The notes under the pieces are model-generated. The model ran no database searches. It was not told where the DNA came from and was given only the letters and a program-made list of their open reading frames with translations. Position numbers and translations under genes: made by a program. This document shows positions 37,994 through 53,000 of a stretch of 64,000 bases of DNA, piece after piece (the stretch's first letter is position 1; each line of letters opens with the position of its first letter). The DNA comes from Psoroptes ovis (Eukaryota > Arthropoda > Arachnida > Sarcoptiformes > Psoroptidae): positions 372,001 to 436,000 of the forward strand of contig PQWQ01000014.1 in assembly GCA_002943765.1 (NCBI GenBank), read 5' to 3'.

Positions 37994-40900
37994 ATGAATT
38001 CAAATAATAATGATAATGATAAAAGTCGGAAAAATGAAGAGGACACTAAATATAACGGAAATAATTGTTCATCATTGTTGAAAAATGAGCGACTAAAACA
38101 TTATCATCATCATCACGATCATCATCATGATCATCAACAACAACGGAAATTAAAAAATTTAGGTAAAAATAATGCTATAAATATTGCTGAAACAATAAAT
38201 GATGAAAATATTAATAATACTAATAATGATAATAATCATAATGATTATTGGAAATCGAAAATAACACCAAACATTGTAATAATCGATGAAGATGATGATA
38301 ATATTAATAATATTGATGTTAATAATAGCGTGAATAATAATGAAAATATTGATGAAAAATCACCATCATCATCATCTTCATCGACCAAATCATTGATAAT
38401 GAATAATAAAACCCTACAAGGCAATCCTATCACGACAACATCAATGAGAAAATTATCATCATTACAGATACCAGATTCAGAATATTATTTAAATAATATT
38501 AATTTGTATGATGATGATGATGATGATAATGATACTGATGATGATGAAGATGAAGATGATGACGACGACGACGAGGATGATGATGAAGAAGATGAAAGTG
38601 ACAATAATAATAATGAGGAAAGTACAATTAATAAAAATAGTGATAATTATAAATTCAATGATGATAAGAATAATTCTAAACAAAAAAACATTAATAATGA
38701 ATGCAGTATGAATAATAGTAATGCTAATGACAAACAAAATAAATTTAATTTAAAAAGAAAAAGTTTCGATATTAAAAATCTTTTGTTCTATCAACGATCA
38801 TCATCGAATCAAAATTCAAATCAGCTATGTGAAAACGGCAAAATAACAGAATCGATCAAACTTCAATCTAATTTGAATAATAATAACGATGAATGTCAAC
38901 AGCAGCAGCAGGAGCAGCAACAGCAACAACAACAACAGCAAAAATCTTGTAAAAATCGTCGGCAATCATCATTATCGATGAATATTTTAAAATTTTTCAA
39001 TATAAAAAATGATAATAATAATAATAATAAAAATCATCATCAACAAGAGAAGGGTAAAAATAGAAAATCACGCAATTCATCGATACCGGAATCAATATTT
39101 TTGAATAGTTTAAAATCGTTATCACATTCATTGAATAATCAAATTCTACATCAACACCAATGTCAACACCAACACCAACAACAATATGAATCAAATTTAA
39201 TGAAAAATAATAGCAATAATCATTCAACAATGAAAAAAGATAAACAGGAAAAATCATGGGAGCGTATGATGAAAATGAAAAATGATGAAAAACGTGAGAA
39301 AAGAAAATCAACACGTCTATTATCAACGACAACAACAACAACAACAACACCACCACCATCATCATCATCATCAACAAAAACAATGATGAAACAATCATTA
39401 ATTAATAATGATCATAAATATAATTATAATAATAATGACAATTTAATAATTGATGATAGTAATGTTAATAATATTCCAAATAGAATAAATGTTGTCGTCA
39501 TTGTTGATGAAAGTTCACCAACCAAATCGATTGAAAATTTTGAACAAAATAATCATAATGATAATGAAAATGTAAAAGAATTTGATTCATTTGAAATAGA
39601 ATATTCATTATCTAAACGACATAAACGACAACAGAAGCAGCAGCAACAGCAACAATCATCAAATAATTATCAGGTAAATTTCACTTTTCTTACCTTTTAT
39701 TGTTCCTCTTCTACTTCTTCCATTATTTCCATTTCTATATTTTTCCGAATTTAATCTCATTTTCATTTCATTCCATTCCGAATGATCAGAATGATCCGAG
39801 TTTGAAAATAACAAATTTGATAATTGACAAGTGAATCACGTTGAAATACAAATGAACAATTGAAATTTTCAGTTTTAAAATTTTTAATTTCAAAATTTTC
39901 ATGAATAATATTTCAATGCAAATCATGACCATCATCATCACGATTATTACTGTCATTTTTGATCAGCAAAATTCTCTTGACAATTCTTCATATTGTCATA
40001 CAGACATTGAAAAATGTATTCAATTTCAATTTTTAATGTTTATCATGATTCGTGTTATGGTGTGGAATCAAAATATTATAAAGGATACAAAAAGTAAAAA
40101 AAATTATTTTATATTTTTTTCTATATTTTACTATCATATCACACACATAATGATGATGATGTGTTTTTGACAGATTTCATATATATATTTTCACGAATCA
40201 AATGTTAGGAGAATTTAGGGGAGAATTTTTCCTGAGAAATTCTTAGCCATTATTTTAGCCACCATTATTTTGTTGTGTCTCATTTTATGTGTTGACAAAA
40301 TCATAAAGTAAATTTCAGAGGAAAATTCTTATTATTTTCCTAGAATGCTTGGTTCATTTTCCATATTGATTTCTTCTATGAGTTCATTTCATTTTTATTG
40401 CCATTATTATTATTGTTTTTTTCCTAAGAACATAATGGATTAAATATTGGCAATTATTATCATCATTATCGTTTTTTTTCCGATTAAACTTGATTTGATT
40501 TTTGTCTCGAAACGTTTCACATGACCGGTTTTTTTCGTTTGTTTGTTTGTTTGTCGATATTTTTATTCTTGTTCAAAGGCTAATTTCTATTTTATTTTTA
40601 TTTCTTTTTTTATTTATCGGAATAGTCAATCGGATAATGTTATTATTGTTTTTCTCCCTTACAAAAGCTGTGAAATTGACGAAACTATATGATTTTTCAT
40701 ATTAAAAAAATAATTCATATTTTTTTCAGAAAAATTTCAGTTAATTTTAATCCAAGACTTTAAATTCAAAAATTTGAAAATACTTTTCTCGGAAAAAAGA
40801 TGGCAGTTGTGTTTCGGTATTTGAAATTTTTCCCGAAATTTTTCAATCACTTGACTCAATAATGTTTAGTCGACTTTGCTTTCCGATGCAATACATCATT

Positions 40901-43900
40901 ACACGCCGAGAGAGCGACAAATTATAAAAAACTAATCAAAGAACCGTCAAACAATAAACATCCGATGATTTTGATTTGTTTTTTCATTCAAAATTTTCAA
41001 AATAAAAAACATGTTCAATCAAATTTAATTGATCATTATTTTCATTATTTTTTCTTTTTTTTGTATTCAAACTAATTCATTTTGAATGTAAAATTTGAAA
41101 AAATAATGAAAAATGAAATGAAAAGCGAATATTTTTATACAATGAATATAAAAAAAAAATTGAGCAAGCAGACAAGTGGATGATGATGAAATGAAAAAAT
41201 TGAAAAAATGAAAAATGAATGAACAACTATAATTAATACTGTAAATCAATAAATATAATTATTAATATTAATAATTAATGATTTTTTTCCCATTTCTGAA
41301 ATATCACGACCAATAAATAAATGAATGAAACGAGAGAGGCATAGAGAAACAGAGAAATATTCTATTTATATCCCAACAGATGAAATGAAAATGTGAATAA
41401 ATAAATAAATAAATGAATAATGACACTTGAAATAAATGAATACGATGCGATGCGATGCGATGCAAACAGTATAAACAAGCAAATATAAAAATTAATGAAA
41501 ACATAATGAATAAATGCACATTTCTTGTTTATAAGTTTTTTTCTTTTTTTTGGGAAAAAATTATTTTAATTATAATCAATTCCGATTGCGTAGAATCTAT
41601 TTATGAAGGAGAAATATTTATTAATTTTCATAAATGAAACAACCGATTGCAATTATTGTTGTTGAAATTTTTTTTGAGAAACGAAAAAAATATGAAAAAT
41701 TAAATGATCAATTGTTGTCGTTGTTGTTTATTGTTGATGTCGGCCATGATCATGATGATGATGATGAATGAATGATGATATTGGTCATGATTACATCAAT
41801 GATGATAATGATAATAATAATAATAATACTAATAATAATTAATATTATCAATAATTGAGCATCAATCTTTTTCGATGTGAATATATGAAAGAAAAAATTT
41901 GATGTAAAAATTGATAAAAGTCAACTCTTCATCATTATCATCATCAATTAAATAGTCATTTTCAAAATGAACAAATGACGTCAATCGAACGATGATTTTC
42001 TTTTTTGATGTTTGACCATTTTTGAATCTATTTTTAATAGTAGAAAAGAGAGATAAAGCAGAGATGAATAAATGGGGAAAAAAAAAGATAATTAATTTGT
42101 TTATCATTCATATATATGAATGACCATTACTTGATCGATGCATCATATATCATCAATGATCAAAATAATCATATTGTATTGTATTGCATTCATATTGTTG
42201 TATTTTTGTTTTTTCACACTTTTCACTCTAAAAATACAATAAACAATGGTTCAAATGTTTTTTTTGTTTTGTTTTTGTTTTTGTTTCTCCGATCAAACAT
42301 GATCATCATCAAAATATGAATTATTATCGCTATCAATTTCACCAAATGGTCATCAATCAATATTGCTTTGTTTTGTGCCTATGAAATTATTATTGTATCA
42401 TATTCGTTTGTTTTTGCTTTGCATTTGTTTCAAATAGCATCGAAAAACATTTGATCAAAAGATTTATTGTTTATAATTGAAATGGTATTTTTTTTGGAGA
42501 AAACAAAAAACAACCGAAATAAAGCAATACATGTCAATTTGCAATTGAATAAAATCATCGAAAATATCGAAAACAAGCAGAAGAAATTCACGATTTCCGA
42601 TCGTATTTTCTATTCGATTCTGTACATTTTGATAAAATTGATATTTATTTCAGCTTGTTCCATCATCCGATATCTTCATTTCGAATCAAACAATTCAAAG
42701 TATTTTGTTTTCGAGCGATTTATTTGCCATAAAAAAAAGTCAAACGATTACAACAACAGCAACAACAATAAAAAAAAAATCATTTCAAGTTAAATGTCAT
42801 TCACATTTTTTGTAAGTGATTTTAATGAAATGAAATAATGATTGGAAGAAAAATGAAAAGTGAAAAATGAAATCAAAATTCAAATATCAAATAACCGAAA
42901 AAAATACATCAAAATGACTTTGGTTGAATCGCTTTTGCTGCTTCCCATAATGCTTGTTCCATGTTTTTATTACCTTGTCCGGCGTAAAGTTAGGGTGACA
43001 TCTATCTAAATAATTCAGCAATCGCTTGATGTTTCGGGGCCAAATTTTCACCACTAGTACTGGGACTAATGCTTCATCGAAAAAAAAAGAATTTTCGAAT
43101 TTCCCTCAGAGATGACCCTAGAGTGGCCCATTTTAAAAAGGTCCAATAAAAACAGCATGATTTTGACAAAATCATCATAATTCCAGGATTCACAGCTTCC
43201 AGAATCCAAAAACAATTGTGGGAAATTTTGATGGGCCTAGGATATTCTCAGAAAACAGAAGAAAAATCGATGATATCAATCATCAGTAGGAGAAAAAGCT
43301 CAAAAATGATCGAAGACTAGTCGTTTGTTTAAGGGTTGAAAAAGACCCGAGAATCCGAGGAATCAAAAAAATGTTTCAAGAATGTAAGAGCCTGGAATGT
43401 TGGTGATCTGTTCCTCAAATTTGAAGTTCCTATGAGCCTTGTGTGGAACATAACACCCCTAAAATCAAAGCAAGTCAGATTTCGAAAAATTCGAATCCAA
43501 CAATGGGACCCAAGACCAAATCACCTTGAAAAAAGATTGATGTCACAAGAGTTCACTTTGCTCAACACGTCTCTCAAAGTGATAGTGACACATTTCTCCC
43601 ACTGAAAAATTCTGGGCCCCACTACAGCATACTCTTGTTGAAGGAAGTGGAAATTTTACCCAGTTAAATAAGAGCTAGGACCAAAATTTTTACAACAGGG
43701 ATCGGGTGAGAGAATAGCATTCTCATCATGACCATGGATATCCATGTCATCGTCTTTCGGCATCTCTGGCACGAAAATTAAGCAATAACAACCAAGGCCC
43801 ATAGGACGTTAATCGGGACCCATGGCCCGTTCAAGAATGGTTGAAAAAGACTGCAAGGATATGATATTCTTCTTGATAATGTTTGGTTCCATGAAAATTA

Positions 43901-46900
43901 AGTTGTCACGTGATTATCCCTGAAAAACTATTTTGACATTTAAAGTCGGGTCAATATGACCCAGGTCATAATTTTTGTGACCAAAACTGTCTTGTCTCGT
44001 GAAAATATGGATTTCAAGCATTCGATTACAAAATTTAAATATTTCCAAAAATACTGCTAATTTGGTCATTTTGAACAGTTTGCAAAAGGGCCATTTTGAC
44101 AAGGTCCCTGTTGCGAAATTACTGGATCACAAATTAAAAATTTTATTATTTCTAAGGAAAATTATATTAAAATTATTTACAAAATTGATTTTAAAGAAAC
44201 ATTTAAATCTTACAATTGTTTTTTCTCTACTACTATTTAATGTAAAAATCAAATTTCTAAATTCTAAGCTAAATTATTTTCTTGAAAATAAACTTGCTGA
44301 CATGTAGCTTGCACGAACACTAGAATCACAATGTCAGCTCAAATCGTGCCATGTGCTCAACCCTGGAAAAACGTGCTCTTCACACCATGACCCCTTGGGC
44401 CTTACATTAAACCTTTACCACTACGTCGGCTGAGCTTCTACTAGGGCACGTTTTGCTCTTATTTGTTTGAAGTTTGAAATTTTACAACAGGTCCCTATGG
44501 TACTTGGGCCTTGAAAATCATTTATAAGGTTTGAAGAAAACTAAATTTTATTATGTTAAAGTTTCGCTAAGAAATCTTCAATAGTTTTTGAAAAAATTGA
44601 ATTTGAACACTCCTAACTTTACTCCGGACAAGGTAATATTTGTTTTCATTTTTCTCTGATAGTTAAACCGGGAGCTACTACAGTTCTTTCAATCTTTGTT
44701 TTTTGTATTCTCTCCGAATACGGAAGTGATTTGCTTCGAAAAATACAATTTTGTTTCATGATGCATTTGATTCCAGCAAATTTTTCATCCATTTATTTAT
44801 TTATTTATCTACTGCCATTCATCGAGCATTTTTCCATTACCAAGCATCGACCATAAAAAACATTTCAAAATAGACAAAATTAGGTTGTCCGAGAAGTTCT
44901 GGCCGATTTTCATGGGCAACTCTATAGTGATTAAGCGAAATGAACTTTTCGGACCACCTAATCTAAAATAAAATAAATATAGAAATGAATTCTCAGTGTA
45001 TTTAGGCAAAGAAAAGAGAAAAAAAATCAATAATTTAATAGAAAAATAATGAATAAATAAATAAATAAATACTTGAAACATTGTTTTCAAATTTTTTTTC
45101 TCGATTATTTAATGAATGAATGAATCAATGAAAATATGTTGTCATCATTTCAATTATGACAATGAGCCGCCTAAGTCTATTGTTTTTTCTATGAATTTGA
45201 AATTTTTGATTTTTCCTATCATTTTCCATTTATGAATTTAATTGAACTAAAAAAAAAAAAAAAATGAGAATGAATAGAGATAAATCAATCAATCAATCGA
45301 TGAATTGAAATTCAATGGAAATTTTATTTATTTATTCCTTTCGTTTTCGACGAAACAATATGCTACTGTTTTTTTTTTCTTAGTCATGCAAAAGCTATTC
45401 ACGAGAATTATGACTTAGTAAAATGAATTCAAAGAATAAAAAATGAATTGAAATTTATAAATGCCATGAAAATGAAAATGAAAAAAAAAAATTGAAATTT
45501 TCCCGAAATATTCAATCACAAAACAAAAATTAATGATCGTAGACATTCAAAACATTTTTTTTTCTCTCACAAAAGATAAAATAAAAATGATCCTAAAAAT
45601 AGTTTTTTTGAAATCTTATGAATAGAAAATGAATTTTTTTTTTTTTTTTTTGGGGTGAAAATGATGGAAGAGTTTGTACCCGAGAAAATTCCAAGATTAT
45701 ACGATTGTAGCCTAGATTTTCAGTATCTAGCTTCTATTCTCCTACTGCGTTCCATATTTTCTAATGATTTCTTCTTATTTTCGGTTCTTATTTTTTTTCA
45801 AAATAAATCGTTTAGTCGCCACCAAAAAATACCCAAATAACAATTGATCGAACGATTTCGATGAATGAATAAAAATGGGAAAAAACCAATGTTTGTCTTT
45901 CATTTTTCGATTTATCTTGTTCTCAACAATAAAAGTTCTAAACAGAAATCAAGATCTGTGAAAGAATCTGATAATAATGATGGTTTTATCATTGCAATTC
46001 AATTCAATTCACATTTGCAATTTTGTCTGCAAATTTTTATTTGGGGGCTGGGGTAGGAATTTTCCGTTTTTATTGTGACATTATTTGTCTGCCTCCATTT
46101 TTCCTCCATAATTCATTTTACACTTTATTCGTTTATCGAAGGCCGTTTAGGCATTTCATTAGTTTTTGACCGATTTTTTTTCTCGCGATTCTCCGATCCA
46201 AACATCATCGTCCATTACTACTGCTGAAAAAAAAATTTGTCCGGCCATCACACACATATACCATTTGATCTATTTTATTTTCATTCAAGTTTTCTTTTGG
46301 ATCGCCATCGAAAATGATTTCGTTTTTCATTTTCCATTGAATTTTGCTTTTCCATCAGAATTTTTTTTTGCCTACTCTTCTATCCTCTCTCTCGCTTTCA
46401 AAATAAATCATTATCGATAAATGGTAATGAAATGTTTTAGTCGAAATTTTTCCTTTTTTATTTGATTTTTTTTCCATAAATTTTCTGGTCAACATAGGAA
46501 ATCATAGAGAGAAGAGAGAAAAAGATTTCAAATCTTATATCAATCTTAGAAAATTCAATCGAAAATTTAAGATAAAATCTTCTTCAGAAACAATCAATCG
46601 AAACAAATTAATGCAATACAAATAATGAAAATAAAACATAGAAATCAATTTCAATTTAAAATTGAAATTGAATTTATTTGAAAGAAAAAAAAATGAATTC
46701 TTGATCAATTTTTTTTTCTGTTTTGTTTCTGTTCAATAAATTTTTGAATCAATTTATTTCTTAGAATTTATTATCATTTTTTTTTTTTTGCTCATTGATA
46801 ATGTAAAAACGAAAGCAAATTATAAATTCAATTTCCATTTATGAAAAAAAATCAAAGAATCGAAAAATCGAAAGAGAAAAAAAAACCATAAAATAAAACA

Positions 46901-46967
46901 AAAATTGAACCAACCAATTATCCCTGAGAATTCGCCAACATTGTCATATTGCTATTTTATTATTATA

Positions 46968-47009
<42 letters not shown>

Positions 47010-50000
47010 GTTTCCATTATTATTCATAATCGATCAAATCAAAATTCTATTATTCATAGACTTTTTACATTTTTTTTCATTATTATTTCGCTGGTTCTCT
47101 TTGATTCATAAATCAATTTGATTCTATTTTTATCATTAATGAAATCTGTTAAATTATTCTTTTCGGATGGAAAAATTGAATTATTTTAATGAGATTCATT
47201 GTGTGACATTGATTTTATGTATTAGAATATATTTCATGAATATTTTTACAAATAAAAATTGCAAAAACAAAAAAAAATTAATTCAATGTATTTTGGTCTA
47301 AAACAATTTATTTTTCTGAAGGCTTTTTTTTTGTCATTATTTTCATCATCATTATTTTATTAGTATTATTATTATTATTATCCAAATGATGATGATAATA
47401 TTAAAGTTTTGAATTTTTTTTTCTTCTTACATTATATTTTATTTCATTAGACTTTCAGGCCTTGAATAATATTTTTTTCTTCTTCCTTGTTCTTTAGTTT
47501 GTAGCATGAAATGAATTATATATTTGATTCAATTATTCTAATATTTCATCCTGTTGAAAATAAGGATGATTTATTCATGAAAAAAATAGAGAAAATAGGA
47601 AATAAATCTTTTTTTTTTTGTAAATTTAAAGAATCGGGTTGAATTCAAAATTTATTTCGACATGAAACACGTATTCATATTCAAACACATTCTTTCCTAT
47701 TTTCAAATCATTCATTCATGAGGGTTTTCATGTGATGTAATGTTATGACAATCAAATTATATCAATTACAGAATAATGTTGTGTACATGTTTAAAATCGA
47801 GAAGATTGGCTGAAAATTTTGTATGATTTTCGCATATTCATTTGAAAATTATTACAAATTTCCAAGCGTTTTCATCATTCGGATGAGTCGAATCCAATCG
47901 AAAACATTCATCATTTTATTTGGATTCTGTGCGTTTTAAAAAATTTTGAATTTGATTATTTTCAAACAAAATGGGAAAATATTTCCCACTTATTGTTATC
48001 ATTATTATTGAATCATGGCTTTTCAGCAGTTCATGGCTTTTCAATTCATTTTTTTTCACCATTCATTTGTACATATTCAATTTTGTTCATTTGATGTTTG
48101 CAATTTCATTTTTCAGTTTGCGACGACTCTTGGCCATTTTTTCGACTTTCTCATTACACGATCGCATTTAAAACATTCAAAACATGCGTGTGTTTATGTG
48201 TGGAAAATTGTGTGCATGTTCCGAATGGAAAATCATGCAAAATAAAAAAATATTTCTATTTCCCAAAATAATAATAATGATCATTTTTATTTTTTATTTT
48301 CATTTTTCTGACAAAACGCACACACACACACACAAAACATTTCGATCTGTGACATCGAAGAATTTGACATAAGAAAATTTTTCTTTTTTGAAATATTTTC
48401 AATTTTTTTTCCATGTTCCGATAACAAAAAATAAAATAAACTTTGTGAATAAATTTTTCATTTGTGTTTGCAAAACTTTTTCATATCTATTTTCGCAAAT
48501 ACATGTTTGAAATGGTGTGAATTAATGATCAAGATGTAAATTTTCAGTTTCCGATAAAATATAAGCGAAGAAGATAACTTTGAAATTTTTAACTTTTGAA
48601 ATTTTTGAAAATTTTGATTTTTGACAATTTTTAAAAATTTTTTGACAATTTTGATAGTTTGTATTCGATTTTATCGCCATTGTTTGATGTGATGGTGTGA
48701 AAGAATGATTAAATGATTGGTTAAACATTTGTGAAAAAAATTCAATTTCAAATTTTAAAATTTCAAATTTAAAAATTCCATTCAAAAATAAAATCGGCGC
48801 AAATAATCAGATCAATATCTCATCAAGGTTCGTATTTATGCATAAAAATTTACCTGACAATTTTTGGCCAAAATTTTACCATTTTTTTATGTGTAAAAAT
48901 TTTGTGTCAAGATTTTGATAATTTTGATCGCTTGTCATTTCTAGCAAAAAACACTGTTTCATTCAGCGAAACCCTCATTCAAATTTATTTATATATTTTC
49001 ATAAAAATAGTCAAATTAAAAGAGACAAGTTACAATGTTGGAAATTGTTTACACAAATAGCTTTGATTGAAGTGATTTTCAAAAACACACAGAGCTGTAA
49101 ACGCTGTATCATCAATCATCTTTTTTTGGCGATCAATTTTTCCATTTTTTTCTCCACATAGATTTTCATTCATGAAATTATTTTATAATTTGAAATAAAT
49201 AGAAAAAACAAACATTTAAATAATTGAATCATTGAAACATTTTTATATTTTACACATTTATCAAAAATCATGTGCATGTAATGGTTGACAAATTTTATTT
49301 CATTTTAGCTTAGCTTATAAATGTTCTAAGGATGTTCGGAATATGTTATTTTTAGGGAAAATAAATAAATAAATAAATGAATCAATGTAACATTTAAAAT
49401 GGAAAATGAAAAAAAAATAAATTCATGAATGATTCAAAAATTGATGGCAAGTGCCGAATGGAGAATCTAATAATAAAATAAAAATTTCAATTCACTGATT
49501 TTTCCATTGATTCATTCATTCATTCTTCCATACATTCATCCATTCAATTCAATTCATTTATTTATTTTCAAACATTTTCACACATTTATTCCATTAAATG
49601 GTTACACAGTTTTGCTTCATTCATTTTCAAATTTGTAAAATTTTGATTTTTGTTCCATGACAATAGAAAATAGGAAAATAAATGGATAAATTAATAAATT
49701 CTATATATATTAAACTAAAAAAGTCAAATAAATAAATAAATGAAATCAAATTGAATGAATGAACCAACAAACGAATAAAATACAAAAAACTTGCTGTCCA
49801 TTCCAATTTGAAGGTTGAAAGTGAATTCGTATATATTGAAAATTGAAAATGGATGTATAGAGATGTAATATTTGTACATTTCAATTAAAATTATTGATAA
49901 AAAGTAAAGAAAAAGAAGAATAAAAAATTGAATTCATTTAGTATTTTTTATTCTATGTTCAGATTATGGTTGTTATTAGAGTTTTTTAGAGATAAATTTG

Positions 50001-53000
50001 TATGAATTTGTATGAACAAGATAGACATGAAATGAAATTCTCATGTACGAACACATATTGTTATTGGTAAATAATAAATTGTCCAAAAAACATTGGTTTA
50101 TTTTATTTTCCATTTGCTTTCTTGTCTATTTGATGTCTTTCGTTGTTTAATCCAAATAGTTTTCACTGTTTTTGTCTTCTTAATTCGAAATCGTTTACTG
50201 ATGGAGAAACATGTAGGAATTTAATTGACAAAATAAAACTTGTACATTTTCGTACAAGTTTCTATTCATCTTTGGTACATTTTCATACAATTATTTTCTT
50301 CATATTTCTACATTTCGGTACACATCTAGTACTGTGAAAAAAACCTGAGGCTATTATTGTTATTTTGTCATTGTTTTGGTGTTGATAATGAAACATAGAA
50401 AAAAAAATTCCGTTTGAATACAAAGAATAGATTATTATTGGAAGTGAAAAAGAATTAAAAAGTTTTTAGCGTTTTGAAAAGTGTAATAAACCAACAGTAA
50501 TTCCAATATTATTCAAACAAATTTCGGGTGATATTATTCAAAAAATTTTATTTTTGTCAAATATAACATTGAAAATTTTGATGTAATTATTCTCATTTTT
50601 TTCGTGTGTTTATAGATGTCAAAAATTGATGATGATTTCACTGTGTGTGAATGTGTTTGTGTTTGTAAATGAATGAAATTCTTCAATTGTCAGCAATTTT
50701 TTTTCTTTCAAACCTATTCTAACATCTATAATAACAAGTGACATTCAAATGAAATATTCATTTATATAATTAAATAGACTAATGTGATGAAGTAGAATGA
50801 AAAAATCAATGAATGAATAAATAAATAAATGAATGGAATTTCGGAAATTATTAATTTTGTTTTTCTTCACTTCACCAAAAAAAAAAATTCTTCCGAAAAT
50901 TCAAGTGAAAAAATTAATAATTATCGTAATCATCAAAATCGAAATTGTAATTTAATTTCCTGACATTATTTCTGTTTGATTATGATTTTTGTCTATTTCA
51001 TACATTTACAAATGTTACAAAATATTTAACTGATTATTAATTTGATTATCATTGATTGTGCACTCAGAATTTCTCCATTCAATCACATGATTCATCAATT
51101 TTTATTTGTGTGATTGCATTCAGAATGAATTGACAGTGACAGTGGTTTCCACGAATAATTTAACGCTACCTTCATGATTATTCTTTCCGATAGAATATGG
51201 ATTTTTCATTCCTCGTTCATATACAGCTATTTCATTGCAAAAAAAATATGAAAAAAATGAAATGTTTCAAAATTTTGACAAGAAAAGAATAATATAAAAA
51301 AAAATTTGTAACAAAATATTAGGCTGTACGAAAAGTTCATTCCGCTTAATCAATAGATTTGCTCATGAAAATCGGCCAGAACTTTCCGGACAACGTAATA
51401 TGTACAACAAATAGGAGCAAAAAAAAAATATGATTGAAAAGTAATGAAAATAAATATTTTTGTTTGTTTGATTTTACTTTTTGTTCCGTTTACATTGAAA
51501 ATAATAGAAAGTTGTCAAAAAATTCTGTTTTTTTACAGTTTTTTTTTTCTCCGTTCAATATGAAAACACATGAAAATGGAATTCTGTTTTTGTTGTTCCT
51601 GTTTCAAAATTTCATATTGCCAATTTTATATCATATCATCAATTCAAACTAGAATTGCCAAACACTGCCAAAATACAATGAAAATATGTGAATGAAATTC
51701 GAGGCTGTCCGAAAAGTTCATTCCGCTTAATCAATAGAGTTTCTCATGAAAATGGGCCAGAACTTTCCGGACAGCCAAATAATAAAATGGAACAAAAATA
51801 GATTATTTAACAATAAAACGAAAACGACAATATTTTTTTTCAATATTTTTTTTTTTTTGTTCATATAAAAAAAGATTTTCGATTTTATTGATCGTAAATT
51901 TTGTATTGATTTTATTCTATTTCATTTCATTTCATTTTTTCCAATGACCTTCTTCTTCTTCTTCTTCTTTACGATTTGTTTGTATTTGTCATTATCGTAA
52001 TTGTTGTCGTTGTTATTCGTTTTGATTATTTCTCATTTACATTCAATTTTTTTCGATTTCGAGAACCCTAAATGTCAATTGTAGCCCCGAAAAAAAAAAT
52101 TCTATAGTTTGTAATTCTGTAATTTTATTTTATTATTATTTTTTTGAATAAATACTTATTTTATTGAAATTGACAAGATGCATTGGAAAGAACTGAAGAG
52201 AGTAAAATATCCTATTTATTAAAAATAAAAGAAAATAAATTTCAAATGAATTCAATTAGATTTCCATCTTTTTCTTTGCCATGTTTTTGAAAATTTTTTT
52301 TTTTTCATTTATTCATCTATTTCTATGTTTACAAACACAATTTTTTTACAAGGACTCCCACCATTCATTTTGTTGAATTTGTTGTTTATTTATGCATGTC
52401 TCATTGTCTTGGCTTCAATTCCATCTAATCGGAAGATATTTTTTGTCATTTTTTTTTAATGAATAAGAGTTCTTTTCTAAAGAATATCAAATTATTTTAT
52501 TCGAAAATTTCCAATCGAATGAAGAGATAAATAAATAAATGTAAAACAACAACAGTACCAAACACGAGGCCAAATTATAATTGTAGAATAGTTTTTTTTT
52601 ATTTTGAATTTCTATTTTATTTTGAATTTTTAATTTAATTCTAAAAAGAATTGAAATTTTATAAATTACTCTCATTTGGCTTTTTGTTGGAATTTTGTTT
52701 CGTTTCATTCATTTTTCACAATTTCATTGTCATTAGACGCCTACAATACTCTGAATAATGATTTCACATGATTTCGTCTGATTGTTTTTTTTCGTTTTGT
52801 TCAGACTTTGGTTATGTATTCGTTTTTTAATAATCAAAATGAAGCATATGAAATATATGGAACAAACAAATGCACACACACACACACCAATACACACACA
52901 AACAACTTTAAAAAAATATATAAGCCACAATAATAATCATTATTTGAAGAAAATCGAAAGAAAATTAATACAGTCATGTGTTTTTCATATTTATTTCAAT

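Noticed and set aside
42467..42793. 108-codon frame in the RGS intron with a hydrophobic centre
   Set aside because: Starts in A-rich DNA, ends in AAC/AAA repeats, and resembles no family; typical chance frame for this composition.
46905..47111. Poly-isoleucine frame
   Set aside because: Translation of the (ATT)n microsatellite.
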